From: Aplectana chamaeleonis | Lineage: Eukaryota; Nematoda; Chromadorea; Rhabditida; Cosmocercidae | NCBI GenBank assembly: GCA_029168955.1 | Contig: JAPDOI010001933.1 | Location: forward strand, 57,222-121,221 | Length of the DNA: 64,000 bases | Direction: 5' to 3' | Shown here: positions 22,801 to 34,800 of the stretch, piece by piece | How the letters are laid out: the number at the start of each line of letters is the position of its first letter | Position numbering within the stretch: position 1 is the stretch's first letter | Position numbers and translations under genes: made by a program | Notes under the pieces: generated by a model | What the model was told of the DNA's origin: nothing | The model's database searches: none | What the model saw: only the letters and a program-made list of their open reading frames with translations

Positions 22801-25800
22801 TAATGTGGTTGAAAATCGATAAACATTCACTGATAAGCTCCCTAAAAACAGCTACAGGGAACCTATGGTAGAGACACAAGCAACGTGAATCACGGACTCT
22901 CCAACCCTAAAACTCCTCGACTTCTACCTTCAAAGGCACACTGCAACCTCAGGGATAATTTGTGATATTTCACTCCGGTCACGGCCTGCAACAACCTTGC
23001 CAAACGCAGGATCTCAGTTGCCTCAAATATGGGAGAAACTACGGGCAAAGAAAATCGGCCCCGCCCCCATTATTCCAAAGCGACCCACCCCTCAACCGTG
23101 GAATCCCCTACTCCCCCTCCCTCTAGCGGTTAAAAGTATGCTGGCCTCCGGAGATAGCGACTCGAAGTCGCCTTCCAAGGCCGTCATCAGAATGCCGAAT
23201 GAGGACTCAAGTGAGATGAGGCACCTTTTATACCGGCTGTGCATGTGATAGACATATTACGACGTGATCATTCGCTTAAAGGCAGTGTACACGATAAAAA
23301 CCATGTCTGATTTTTTGGTAGAGATCGGCAGCTGCGGGGCTTAGCGCAACTCTAACATTGAAAAAACTAAGAAAAGTGAGCTCGGAACAATCCCCTACGG
23401 CCCCAAAGTTGAACACTCGTCAGCGCGTCACACCCCAGATGCACTTTCCACGCTCACCGACGTGAACAAAGGAATGCTCGAGATTGTGAGATGAGCGATG
23501 GGTTCCGATCAATAGCCCCGTTCTTCCCTTCATTCTCAACTTCTCTCTTTACTCAGGTCAGCTCGCCCAGATCGGCTGCGAAAGACGGAATTTACAAGCC
23601 TCGGACAACTCGTCCACCATGCTTCCCTAGCTAAATTTTTTGAGGGACCGTAACTCCGTTCCTAGAAGGTCTTGTACAATTCCAAAAACATCATTGGAAT
23701 CAGCATGTGACCGCCAAAAAGCAGAAAAACGATTCTAATCGTGAACACTGCCTTTAACCATGTTTTTTGATGTCTGCCACTGCACTACGCACCCTGCAAT
23801 GGTCCCAGGGATGATAGAAAACGGACTTAGAGGCAGTGTTCACGATAATCTTCGATTTTGAGGTTAGTCGCTTAATTAATTGTTTGGTCCCCCGGGAGAA
23901 CTACAATGACGAAGGAACCGAAAAAAAAAACGGACCAGAAGGGCACGAAATCCTTTACTCTCACCCCGCTTCTTTACTCTCACAGGAACTGTTCGTTGTG
24001 ACAACGAAATCTTTTGTGAGAACATCTTTTACAATTCTCTACTCTCTGCTGCTCCGGTCTTTCTTTCAGACCCTTACTAGTACTGTTCAGCCTATAATAT
24101 CCTTCCATTTTCAATTAGCCCCATTTTTTTTATCGGTGACAGCCACCGTGAACATGTTCATCGAATCGGACAACTAGTCCAAGCCGGAGAATAATGTCAC
24201 TGAAATACGACGTTTTCATGCGTTCGTCGCCGTTTCTTCGTGAATTTGGCAACTCTTGGAGGCCAACGCATTGTCTTATGAGAAAAGCTCGGGGACAAAA
24301 ATCATCGTGAACACTGCGGTTAAGCTAGAAAACGTTAAAGAAATTGCACTGGCTGTATTAAGAGAAGTGAAAGAAAACAGAAACTTTCCGGGTGATCCGA
24401 TATTCCTGCCTCAGTAGTCACAGAGAGCGAAAAGACAATGAAAAAAAAACGGAATTCCATTGTGCAGGGAACGACGTGATTGCTCGACTTGGCCTGCACA
24501 CATTCTATGACGTCCTGCCCACTCCCCTTCGGGCCCCGCACACGTTTTACGGCGTCTGACTCATTCCCATTTGGGTTCCGCACTTTGCCTACGGTGTCCT
24601 TCGCACTTCCACTGCCGTCCCGCATACTACTTGCCGCGTTCCCCGCGCGCCCACTTGGTTCCTACAAAATTTTTCCCAGCGTTCTGAGCACTTCCACTGT
24701 GATCCCGCATGCTTAAATCGTCTTCCAGCGCACTGAAACTGGGGTTCCATACAGGCATGTGCGAAAAACTTTGAAACCGAAAAAACCGAAAAACGAAAAA
24801 TTTTCGGTTTTGAATTCGAAAAATTCCAAAAAAAACCGAAAATTTTTTTTGTCTTTTGGAACGTCTTCTTTTCGTAATAAAAAAATATTTCTGAGTGGAA
24901 GAACAAGGCAACGTAATTTAGGTGAGTGCTTCGAATAATGACAGATTTATGTTTTCGTAGTGAAACGAATCCATAAGCCATCAACGCACTAATGTAAGGA
25001 ATTTTCTCCTTGTTGCTGTTGCGAATCCTGACAAAATTGTAGCGCAGAACACCTACTGAAAATCTGATTGTGAACTTTTTGTTGAAAACTGCAGTAGTTC
25101 TCTGAACATTCATTTCCACGTTTTTTCGCGTTTTTGATCAAAATTGTGTACTCTAAGGTCGTCCTTAACTTTATGAAAAAAAACGAGTGCGTAGAAGTCG
25201 AAAATCGTGGCTAAGTGATAGATCAAAACGGAACAAACGTTGCACAGAGAATAGCATCAACAGTTCTTGATGGATAGCACACTTTTACGTGAATTTCTTC
25301 CGCTGTAATGTTGAATTTCAGTGTGACCGGTCGCGTCGTGGTCAGCACTGACCAGTAGCTCAGTCTGTCGGCGCCCACACGCATTGAGTCGTGGTGTCTA
25401 CACAGGGGTTAGGTTCGCCCTTTTTTGCTGGATGGAACTATACATGATGCCGTTCGCCTAAGAAAGTTTTTATTCGCAGTTTTTTGTTATGGATCGATAT
25501 AGGGAGGAAAAAAATTTAGCTTGGTTTCCGCTTGAAAGTTATGGGCCTCCTAAGAGCAATTCTCGACGCCTTTTTCATGGCATATATAATCAAGAGAACC
25601 AAAATGAGGTTCATGCTGCTCTAACTGAGTCCGTTTCTAAGTTGATAATGTGGTCGAATACATAAGATATACCTGTAAACCTTCAGAAAACATATGTTGT
25701 TCATGTTGGGAGATGTCAAATGTTACAGTATCAATTCAATGGCGTCGTCCTCGAAAATAGGGGTGAGGTAAAAGATCTTGGTGTTCTATATGGCCCCAAT

Positions 25801-28800
25801 CTTGATTTCACTTCACATGTTGCTGAAATTGCAAGGAAAGCTCTAAGCACTGTCTTTTTCATTTTCAGAAATATTCACAGCAATGATAAAGAAATTTTTG
25901 CGGCAATATAGAACATACGTGCTTCCGCAAGTCGAATATTGTAGCCAGGTATGGAGTCCGAGCACTAGAAAACTGCAAGCGAAAATTGAAAAAGTGCAGC
26001 AAACTTTCACTAGGATCCTCATGTATAAAATATTGCCAGATCTGAATTACCCGTACTCCTTACCTAGCTACAGATCCAGACTGAAACTTCTTGGCCTGCG
26101 CAGCCTCATTTATCGCAGAGTGTTTCATGATGTTGTGCTCTCTTTCCGACTTCTGCGGATGGAACTCCGGATAAAGCCAAGCAGGTATTGGGTTTTTAGA
26201 CCTAGCAATGGCCGAACGGGTATGTTTGCTATACACTATGCACCAATAAAAAGATCAAAGTTTTCGAAGCTTCATAATTCTTTCTTCATTCGTGCCGCTA
26301 GGTGGCTGAGCAAGCTTCCAGATGAAATTATTAGCTCCCAAAACACGGCAGTTTTTCGTAGAAAGTTGAAAAACATTGACCTTCTTTCATTGCTGGACAT
26401 AAAAGACTTCTAAGATTTTTTGTAGGACACTGGCAGTGGAAGTGGAGCATATTAATGGTGCGTTGAAAGCAGTGAGCTTCAAACGTCTACGTGATCTTAT
26501 GTGAACTCGATATATTTTCAATCCATTCGGTTTCGTGATTTCGCACATTGTCAGCATTCATGTCCTCTTGCCGGCTCGGAAAGCCTTTCCCTCAAGCGTC
26601 ACCGAAACAAATTGAATTTCGACCTGGGAGGTCAGTCAGTTCCTGTTGTCGTTCCAAGGTCGTCCCTACTACAGTTCGGAGCCATTTAGTGTTTCATCTC
26701 TTCTTTACTGAACTAGTGTTCGTGCCATACGACTGCAGCTAAGAATGTATTTGCCTTCATTTACACTTATCATCCATTGGCACTCGAAACTGTATTAAGA
26801 CATCTCGCCCAGATACCTAACTGTGGTCGGAGGACCTATATGCATCCAAGGAAGCCGCGTGGGTAGGGCCTCTTTTACAACAATTTTCACAACAAGATAC
26901 GGATTAGAAGGAATTGCTTTTCTAAAACATGAGAAACTGATGGTTTCAGTCATCTGGCACTATATCAGTTCTTTATTACTACCCCCTCTCTATCATTACC
27001 GGCTCCAAACTTTAACTAGGGTCGTCCTCCGAAAATTTGGTGATGAAGCAATGATCTTGCGCCCGCTGTTGATTCTTTGCGCTGATTTTCTCATGACATT
27101 TGTGTTTTTCTCGAGTTCCTATCCATTGTTTTCGTTGTTGTTGAGCACGTCGGCAACGACGTATGAATAAATAAAATAAATAAATAAATAAGTAAATCAT
27201 CTTGAACGGAAACGAATTTTCCAGACCCTAGAAGCAAGCCTTTTCACGATAGATTTCACTGTTGATATCTCCGCCGTTTACGGAAGGTCTGATGCCCTAT
27301 ACAGGGAGTCGTGCTTGGAGGGAACGCAAAAAATCGTGTTTTATGCTGTGCACGTGTGCTGTGCTTTTGTGCTTTGCCTAAGTTGACCTTTGAGCGTGAA
27401 TGGACCGCTATGAGGGATGATAATATCTACGTACCAAATTCAATGAAGCGGTTTAGCTCGCTATTTCCTTGACTTAAAGGCAGTGTTCACGATAAAAAAT
27501 GTGTTTCAGTTTCCACTAGGAATGGGTAGTGGAGGGGCACACTGTAACGTTGACGTCGAAAGAACCCATGAAAATGAGCCAGAAAGAGCCTCAAAAGAGC
27601 CCGAAGTTGCCACTTCGAGCGCAAGGCAAACCCCAAAAGCGCAACACACGCCCACCGACGTGAACAAATGAATGCTCGAGATCGTGAGATGAGCGATGAT
27701 TTCCAATCTTCAGCCCCGTTCTTCCCTTCATTCTCAACTTCTCTCTTTACTCAGGTCAGCTCGCATAGATCGGCTGCTAAAGACGGAAGTTACAAACCTC
27801 GGACAACTCGTCCACCATGTTTCCTTAGCTCAATTTTTGAGGGACCATAACTCCGTTCCCAGAAGGTCTTTTACGATTTCAGAGACATCATTGGAATCAG
27901 TATGGGGCCGCTTCCAAGATAGGGGCTGGGCAACAGAAAAACGATTTTTGTCGCGAGCACTGCCTTTAAAGGCAATGCTCACGATAAAGAATGTGTTTCA
28001 GTTTCCACTAGGAGTAGGTAGTGGAGGGGCACACTGTAACCTTAAAGTTGAAAGAACGCATGAAAACGAGCGAATAAGAGCCTCGAAAGAGCCTGATGTT
28101 GCCACTTTGAGGGCAAGGCAAACCCAAAAAGCACAATGCTCACCCTCCGACGTGAACAAATGAATGCTCGAGATCGTGAGATGAGCGATAATTTCCGATC
28201 AATAGCCCCGCTCTTCCCTTCATTCTTAACTTTTCTCATTACTCAGGTAATGAGAAGCTGCATGATCGGCTGCAAAAGACGGAAGTTACAAACCTCGGAC
28301 AACTCGTCCACCATGTTTCCCTAGCTCAATATTTGAAAGACCATAAATCCGCTCCATCGGAATCATTGGAATCAGCATGTGACCGTTCTCAAGGTATGCG
28401 GAAAAACAGAAAAACGACTTTTATCGTGAACACTGCCTTCAATGTTATCACAACTTCGAGTGTTCAATTGTTCATGTCGAGGGGCGGAAAGGAGGCATGA
28501 GGCGTTGCGGTGACCTCAGAACGCTTGTTTGCATCAGTTATTTTGCCATTCCGAGCTCGTTTTAACCATTCTTTCAACACTGACAATGAGAGCATAGGAT
28601 CTTTCTCACCTATCATTCAACTGCATATGTCACAGATAATGACAATCGTGAACGCAGCCTTTAAAGGCACGGTTCGCAATAAAAATCGCTTTTCTGTTTT
28701 TTGCCTATCTTGAAACCGGTCCCATTCTGATTCCAATGATGCTTCTGGAATCGTACAAAACCTTCTGGGAATGGAGTTATGGTACCTCAACAATTTAGCT

Positions 28801-31800
28801 AGGGAAAATGGTGGACGAGTTGTCCGAGGCTTGTAACTTCCGTCTTTTGCAGCCAATGTGAGCGAGCTGACCTGAGTAAAGAGAGAAGTTGGGAATGAAG
28901 TGAAGAACGGGGCTTTTGATCGGAGACCATCGCTCAACTCATGATTTCGGGTGTTCCTTTGTTCACGTCGAGGGGCGGGAACAGGCGGGACTTGCCGACA
29001 ATGGCGGGGTTTTCCCACTTTTCTAAGCCGTTTTGCGGCTCCTGGGTAGCTTTTCGTCCCGTTTTTTCGACGCTGTTCTGCTTCTGAGAGCTACGAGAAA
29101 CGTTTGTCATGGAAAATTCGAGGATGAAGTTTATCGCCAACAGTGCCTTTGGAGTACCGATGCAGGTTATCAGTTATGCGGAATCGATTAGCGTTATTAG
29201 ATTGCCTGTCGAATTTTATGTTTTTGGTTTTTCAAGGGATTATTCCTGAAAGTTATGACCATGCTCAAAAGATGCGCCGTAGTCGTTTAAGTCTGATAAA
29301 AAACAGGAAATACAAAAAATTTTGACCCAATCAGTCTAATTGTTTATCGAAAGTGATGTAGTAGAATGAACCATTTTGCAAGGGGCAGACCATACGTTTG
29401 TTTTTGCGCGAAATGATTCTTGAATCAAGAGAAAGACGAGTGCAAACTTGCTGAAGACGTCTGTAGACAGCGAAGGATCGACTGCGACTCGCATCAGAAC
29501 CGCAAATTTCATGCCGGGAAAAACCGAAAAAAATTAAACTTTTTCGTTTCTTTCGATATTGATTTTTATCGCCAAAAAGGGCGAAAAACGAAAAACGCAC
29601 ATCCCTGGTCCTATTCCCTTTATCAGGCGTCCCGCGCACTCCCGCTGGGGTGCCGTATACTTTATCCGGCATCCGGCGCACCGCCACTTGGGTCCCCTAT
29701 ACTTTGTTCGGCTTCCGGCACTGTCTTTGGGGTCCCGCACACTTCATCCAGCGTCCTGCGCCCTGTCACTTGGGTCCCGCAGTTTATCACTCAGAGAGCA
29801 ACCAATCCTGTGTCTTTCTATTTCTGGAGTTGGAGCCGCTGTCGCCTCGAGAGCGACCGGACAGCGGCCGAGGCCGCTGTTCGCGCCGGACAAGGACCGC
29901 GGTGCCAGTTCGCCCCTCGGCCGCTGTCCGTGCGATGACGTCATAATTGGGAGGAGCCGGTCCGCTCCGCACGATGGTTTGTCTGCGGTTAGTGAGCTCC
30001 GCCGCACCCAACAATTTTTCCGTTTGCAAAGGTATCGGTTCCCTCTTCGGGGTGAAACGCTTGGTTTTGTATTGAAGGTATTGAGGGCGGGTCCGACGTC
30101 TCCTGTAGTCTCATTTATTCTAGGGAACTGAGGTCCCGCGTTTGGCAGGGTTGCTAGACATAGCCCGTGCCTGAGTAAAATATTTTAGAAAATTGCTATA
30201 AAACCATGCTGTGAAGCTTCTGAAAATTGATAACTCGATCTTTTACTCGTGTCTGAAACAAATACCCCTCATTTATTTTGAGTCAAACCTACCCAACACC
30301 CTCAGACATCGCTTTTCCAATATCCAAAAACCCAATATATAGGAGATGCGAATTTGTCTTCGCTTAGTTGAACTGCGGGCAGCTCTTGAAATCATAATCG
30401 GATACCTTACTATGAATCGGTTACAGAAATGCATATTCCAGAACTGCCATTTGCACTGACGACACTACTCTCATAGATCCTGCTAATATCAAGGGCTCTT
30501 TCTAATTTCTGAAACAATCAAGCACTAAAAATAAATTCAGATTATTACGAGTTCTCGATCGATACTTGTGATAAAACCCGACCCCCGTTCTTCACTATGC
30601 GAAGTCTATATATAATTCAGGTGATGTGTATGAAATGTCGAACAATGTTATTTCTTGACACTTACGAGGATAGTAATAGTATGGAGGGATTGGAGCCACC
30701 GTCCCTGGAGAGTCTTGCTGAGGAGGTTGTCCAGGATAATAGTAAGGTGGATACCCTGGTGGATACACGTAAACAGGTCTCACCACTCTTGGACGAGGGT
30801 TTGGACAAGCATATCTGCAAGTTGCGAAGTTTATGAACATTCGCGGAAGGAAATCTTGAAGATTATGTTCACCATGGAAGGAAAGGACCTGCTAAGTGTT
30901 CAATGCTTTTGCCTACGGATGGTGAATAGATATTGTTAAGTCCTTGCAAGAGGAAGCTACAGTGTCCTGTACCATCATCAGTAGTTAGGAGTAATGAACA
31001 GCCAGCACGCCGATACATTTTATCGTGAACACTGGCTCTCTTCACCGCGAGGGAATTAACCCGACGCGCGCGGCGGAAATCCCTTCTGTTTATTTCATCG
31101 GTAGAGTATATGTTTACCATAAGCTCCCGGATATCCGTGGCATTTCTCGATTTTGATATAGTTACTCTCATGATTTTTGAGGGATGGAAGCTTCCACACA
31201 TAACTACTGGTTTCAACCACCCAGAACTTTCAACCTCTGCACGAAAACTTGAGCACCACATGAGCACCACACTTGCTCCGACGAGTTACACAAGGGCGGC
31301 CGCAGGGGTTGAACGTTCCGGATGATTTAGATCAGTACTTTTGTGTGGAAGCTTCCACAGCTCCGGAATTTCATGAGAGGAACTACCAAGGTCAAAAATG
31401 CTGTGGATTTCCGAGAGCGTCATGGTAAAAGCGGTCTACCGATGAAGTAAACAAAAAGGATTTCCGCCACTTGCGTCCCTTTAGAACCCTCGCTTTCCAG
31501 GCAGCATACACGTTCAAGAATGATATCGATTTTAAAGGCACTGTTTACGATAAACTTCGTCCTTGAACCTTCAATGAAAAACATTTTTGGTAGCCCTCAG
31601 GAGAACTGTGTTGAAAAAAAAAAACAGATTTTAAGGCATTTCCCGCGGCGAAAAACGGTTTTGAAGCTTATCCCAGTGGGCAAGTTCGGCCTCCTTGAGT
31701 CTAGTTATTGGCATCGACACCGACATGGCTCCGTCACTGCCACGCTTTGATCTGCCATTATCAGCAGTGGTTTTTATCGAATTAGGATATGGGTTCGAAA

Positions 31801-34800
31801 GATTTTCGCCTGAAGAAGATTTCTGGAAGTTTTCGACAACTATTATAATTCTCAATTCTAATCTCTCTTTCAATTAAAAACCACTGCCAATGATCGCAGG
31901 TCAAAGCTTAGTAGTGACTCGGACAGTCGGGGCTTAGTACGTCGGCACAATACCGTTAGTAATACCGTTAGTAGGCCGCCACAAAGGGATCGGGAGCACC
32001 TGTGCTGTAGCTGCTGGTAACAGCAGGATATGCTGGCAACGACCAGGAGCTCCTGCTGCTTGTGCTGGCGTATTAACGCTTTGTTTATCGTGGCACGCGT
32101 GCTATTGCCAGCCCTCTCTCCTAGTGTCTGCTGCCACTCTCCTCCATTGATTTGTCTGATACGAATGAACACTGCAGCATCCTCTTGTACGACGGCGGCG
32201 GGTATATAAGGCAGCCAGCAGGCGGATCATCCCCATGGTACATCGCGAGGGAAGCCTCCTCGTTGTGGACCGTGGCCAAGATGATGCCGTTGTTGCGGAC
32301 CGCGGCGAGGATGGCCTCCTTGCTGCTGGCCGTGACAAGAATTATACCCAACACCGGAAAGGAGGGTGGCAGTCCAATTTGTCGATAATGAGCGTTAGTA
32401 CGCCAGCAAACGTTGGCAGGATATGCTGCTGCAACCATCAGCTCCTGCACATAACGAGCGTTAGTACGCCAGGTTTGCCCTGGAGTACTAACGATATTGT
32501 GCCGACGTACTAAGCCCCGACTGTCTGAGGATAGAGACGTGTCGGTGTTGACGGCAACAACTAGACTTAAGGAGGCTGGACTTGCCCACTGGGGTAATAT
32601 TAAAAACCGTTTTTTGTCTCTGGTAAGGCTTTCCGATCTGTTTTTTCAACACTGTTCTTCTTCTGAGGGCTACGACAATTGTTTTTTGAGGTAAACACAA
32701 GGACGGAGTTTATCGTCAGCAGTGCCTTCAAGCCATCAATCGTAGATTTGGAGCTGTTATTATTGGCAACTAAGGAGAAAAAAGCGAAAGAGAACGCAAT
32801 ATAAAAAACCAAACCTCTCCAGCCGCTTCGCGGCTGGAGCGATAAAATGGTTGTCTTTTCTGCCTTCAAATGGAAGTGGACGAGTTACACCTCAGCATAT
32901 AGAATCGTTTAAAATAGCGAAGCGGGCGATAGAATGATGGGAATAGCGAAGCTAATAGACTCTGACGGCCTGCGCTACAAGGCCTACGTCGTTGGAGACA
33001 TCAAAAACCAGCAAATGTGACTGTATTTGAGCGTTCAACTAAGACAAGGTTGTGTTAAAGGGCGGGAACCAGGGATGAGCGGAGTTCCGCGTTTCGCGTT
33101 CCGAAACCAGCAAAAAACGCTGCGGAATGCGAAAATATTGGGTCATCTGGGAGGAAAGAAACATTGGATAATTTCTCAATATTTCCGCGTTCTGCGATCC
33201 AAAAACCGCATTTCCGCTCATTTTCAGGCATTTTGCGCCCGTTTTCCGAAATCCGAGAGATAAAAATGTTCTGAAACCCGAAAACCGATTTCCGAAATTT
33301 CATTTTTTTCCCTCATCCCTGGTGGAAACCCTAAGGCACCTGTCAAGGATAGTTGAAAAAAAAAAACGCCGTGGCCGACCCGGATGATAAGCATGAAAGA
33401 CATGGACGATGGAGGTTGCAAAAAACGCCTGGTGTGGCCAGCTGTGGCTGACTCAGAGTTTTTGCCGAGAAATAGCTGCGAAATAGCCGCGAAATGCTTT
33501 CTCGCCGCGTATTAGCCGCTTAATAGCCGCCAAATAATGCTCGCCGCAAAATAGCCGCGAAATAGCCGAGAAATACTGCTCTCCAGGTAGATATACGGAG
33601 CATTCCAGAGGCATGATTCAGATGTCAGCACCTCCGTCGGTTCAATTACCCAGGTTTAAAGTACTTGGACCCCTTTCAGCCTCTGAAGGCCCCGCCCAAC
33701 CGCTGGCGGCCCCAGATGGTGGCTCTCCGAGCCGGCGACGGTTGCGTCTTGGTTAATTTTGTTTACTTCTGAATATTTCTCGGTTATATCTCGGCTATTT
33801 CCCGGCTACTTCTTGTCCGTTTCGTGAGAAGCCGAGTAATAGCCGCGAAATAACCGGAAAATAGCTCACCAGGAGCCGCTGCGGAGCATGGTGGGCTAAT
33901 TCCCGGCTATTTCGCGACCAAAACTCCCAGAGGACGCGGTCGATATGCATCAATTACGTGAAACGATATCATGGATATTTATTTATTTATATACGCCCTT
34001 TCGGGCATGCCAACAACAAAGAAATCCAGAAGCAAGGCCAAGTTGCAAAGAGACATAAAAAAACACAAAAACAACATTTCGAAAATCAAATCGATATATG
34101 GCACCAAGAGCACCAGCATGTAAGAGCGGGAACTGACATGGATCCAGGTAAATGACGCAGATCAGGATATCATTCATTTCTTACCTTATATCATGTGAAC
34201 ATTGGTCGGGTCAGCCACATCGGGTGTTTTTTCCACCCCACCTCATTCATGTCTTTCATGATTATCGACCGGGCTGGCTACGGCGATTGGCCAACTATGA
34301 AATAGGCCTGAAGAAAGTGGGCAGAGATTGCGTGTTTTGCTGACTTAATATGAGTAATCCGGTCACTTCAACTCTTTTTGACGCTTCCAAAGACGTGAGC
34401 GTTCTGTTAAGTGCCGTATGACTCAATCGATGCCCTTATCTCAGCCACTTTTTGGGACGTCCATGATCTTTAACACCATACTCCGCTAACAATAAGACGA
34501 AAATGTTCGTGACTACTTCAGCAAACTGTCTTACTTGGGAATGCACTGTCCGACGTAGCGAATGTATCCGGTATCACACTGACACACATTAGGAATGCAT
34601 CGTCCCGAGCAAGTCTAAATGTTGAATGCTTTTATGTTTGTTAAAAAGGTCATTTTTGAAATCTTTGTGGTTTCTGCAGCTTTTTTTTATCACAAAAATG
34701 CTGTAGTTGCTGTACCACTATAATGTGAGCCTGCGTGCGTTTTGATGTAGCGAGCAGTGTGTGGTCAGCACTTCTCTCAAAACTTGAATAACTCACCGGA

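Larger units (their letters stand above)
24752..29607. mobile_element. Possible hAT element inserted in the H3 satellite, 4856 bp
   Basis: The left end is CAGGCATGTGCGAAAAACTT and the right end is the complement of CAGGGATGTGCGTTTTTCG. Both have ACCGAAAAAC-type subterminal repeats. The flanks GTTCCATA and GTCCTATT match in only 5 of 8 bases, but both fall at the same phase of the 42-bp satellite unit, as a duplication should. It contains the CR1 fragment and several TTAA elements. Confidence 0.5.
22930..29996 (-). mobile_element. CTCAG-type element H3 (inverted relative to H1), one end lost, heavily nested
   Basis: On the minus strand from 29996: GC-rich end (CGCAGACAAACCATCG), CCAAT box, 42-bp satellite (29790-29620 and, beyond the nested hAT-like insertion, 24740-24480), an AT-rich block homologous to H1, two nested TTAA elements, TATA box at 23232-23225, and the 30-bp-repeat body to about 22930. 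The second end is not visible. It lies in the 10.2-kb intron of TIL gene 1. Confidence 0.65.
31536..32727. mobile_element. TTAA-flanked foldback element F, split by the CTCAG element G
   Basis: The ends are AGGCACTGTTTACGATAAAC and the complement of AGGCACTGCTGACGATAAAC. The inverted arms continue for about 200 bp (CCAGTGGGCAAGTTCGGCCT against its complement near 32585). The centre holds element G. Confidence 0.75.

Noticed and set aside
29420..30131. 172- and 190-codon frames
   Set aside because: They cross the H3 satellite, its GC-rich end and hAT edge; no domain and no splice logic.
33631..33655. tRNA gene or SINE B box
   Set aside because: GGTTCAATTAC resembles a B box, but I found no A box at proper spacing and no cloverleaf.
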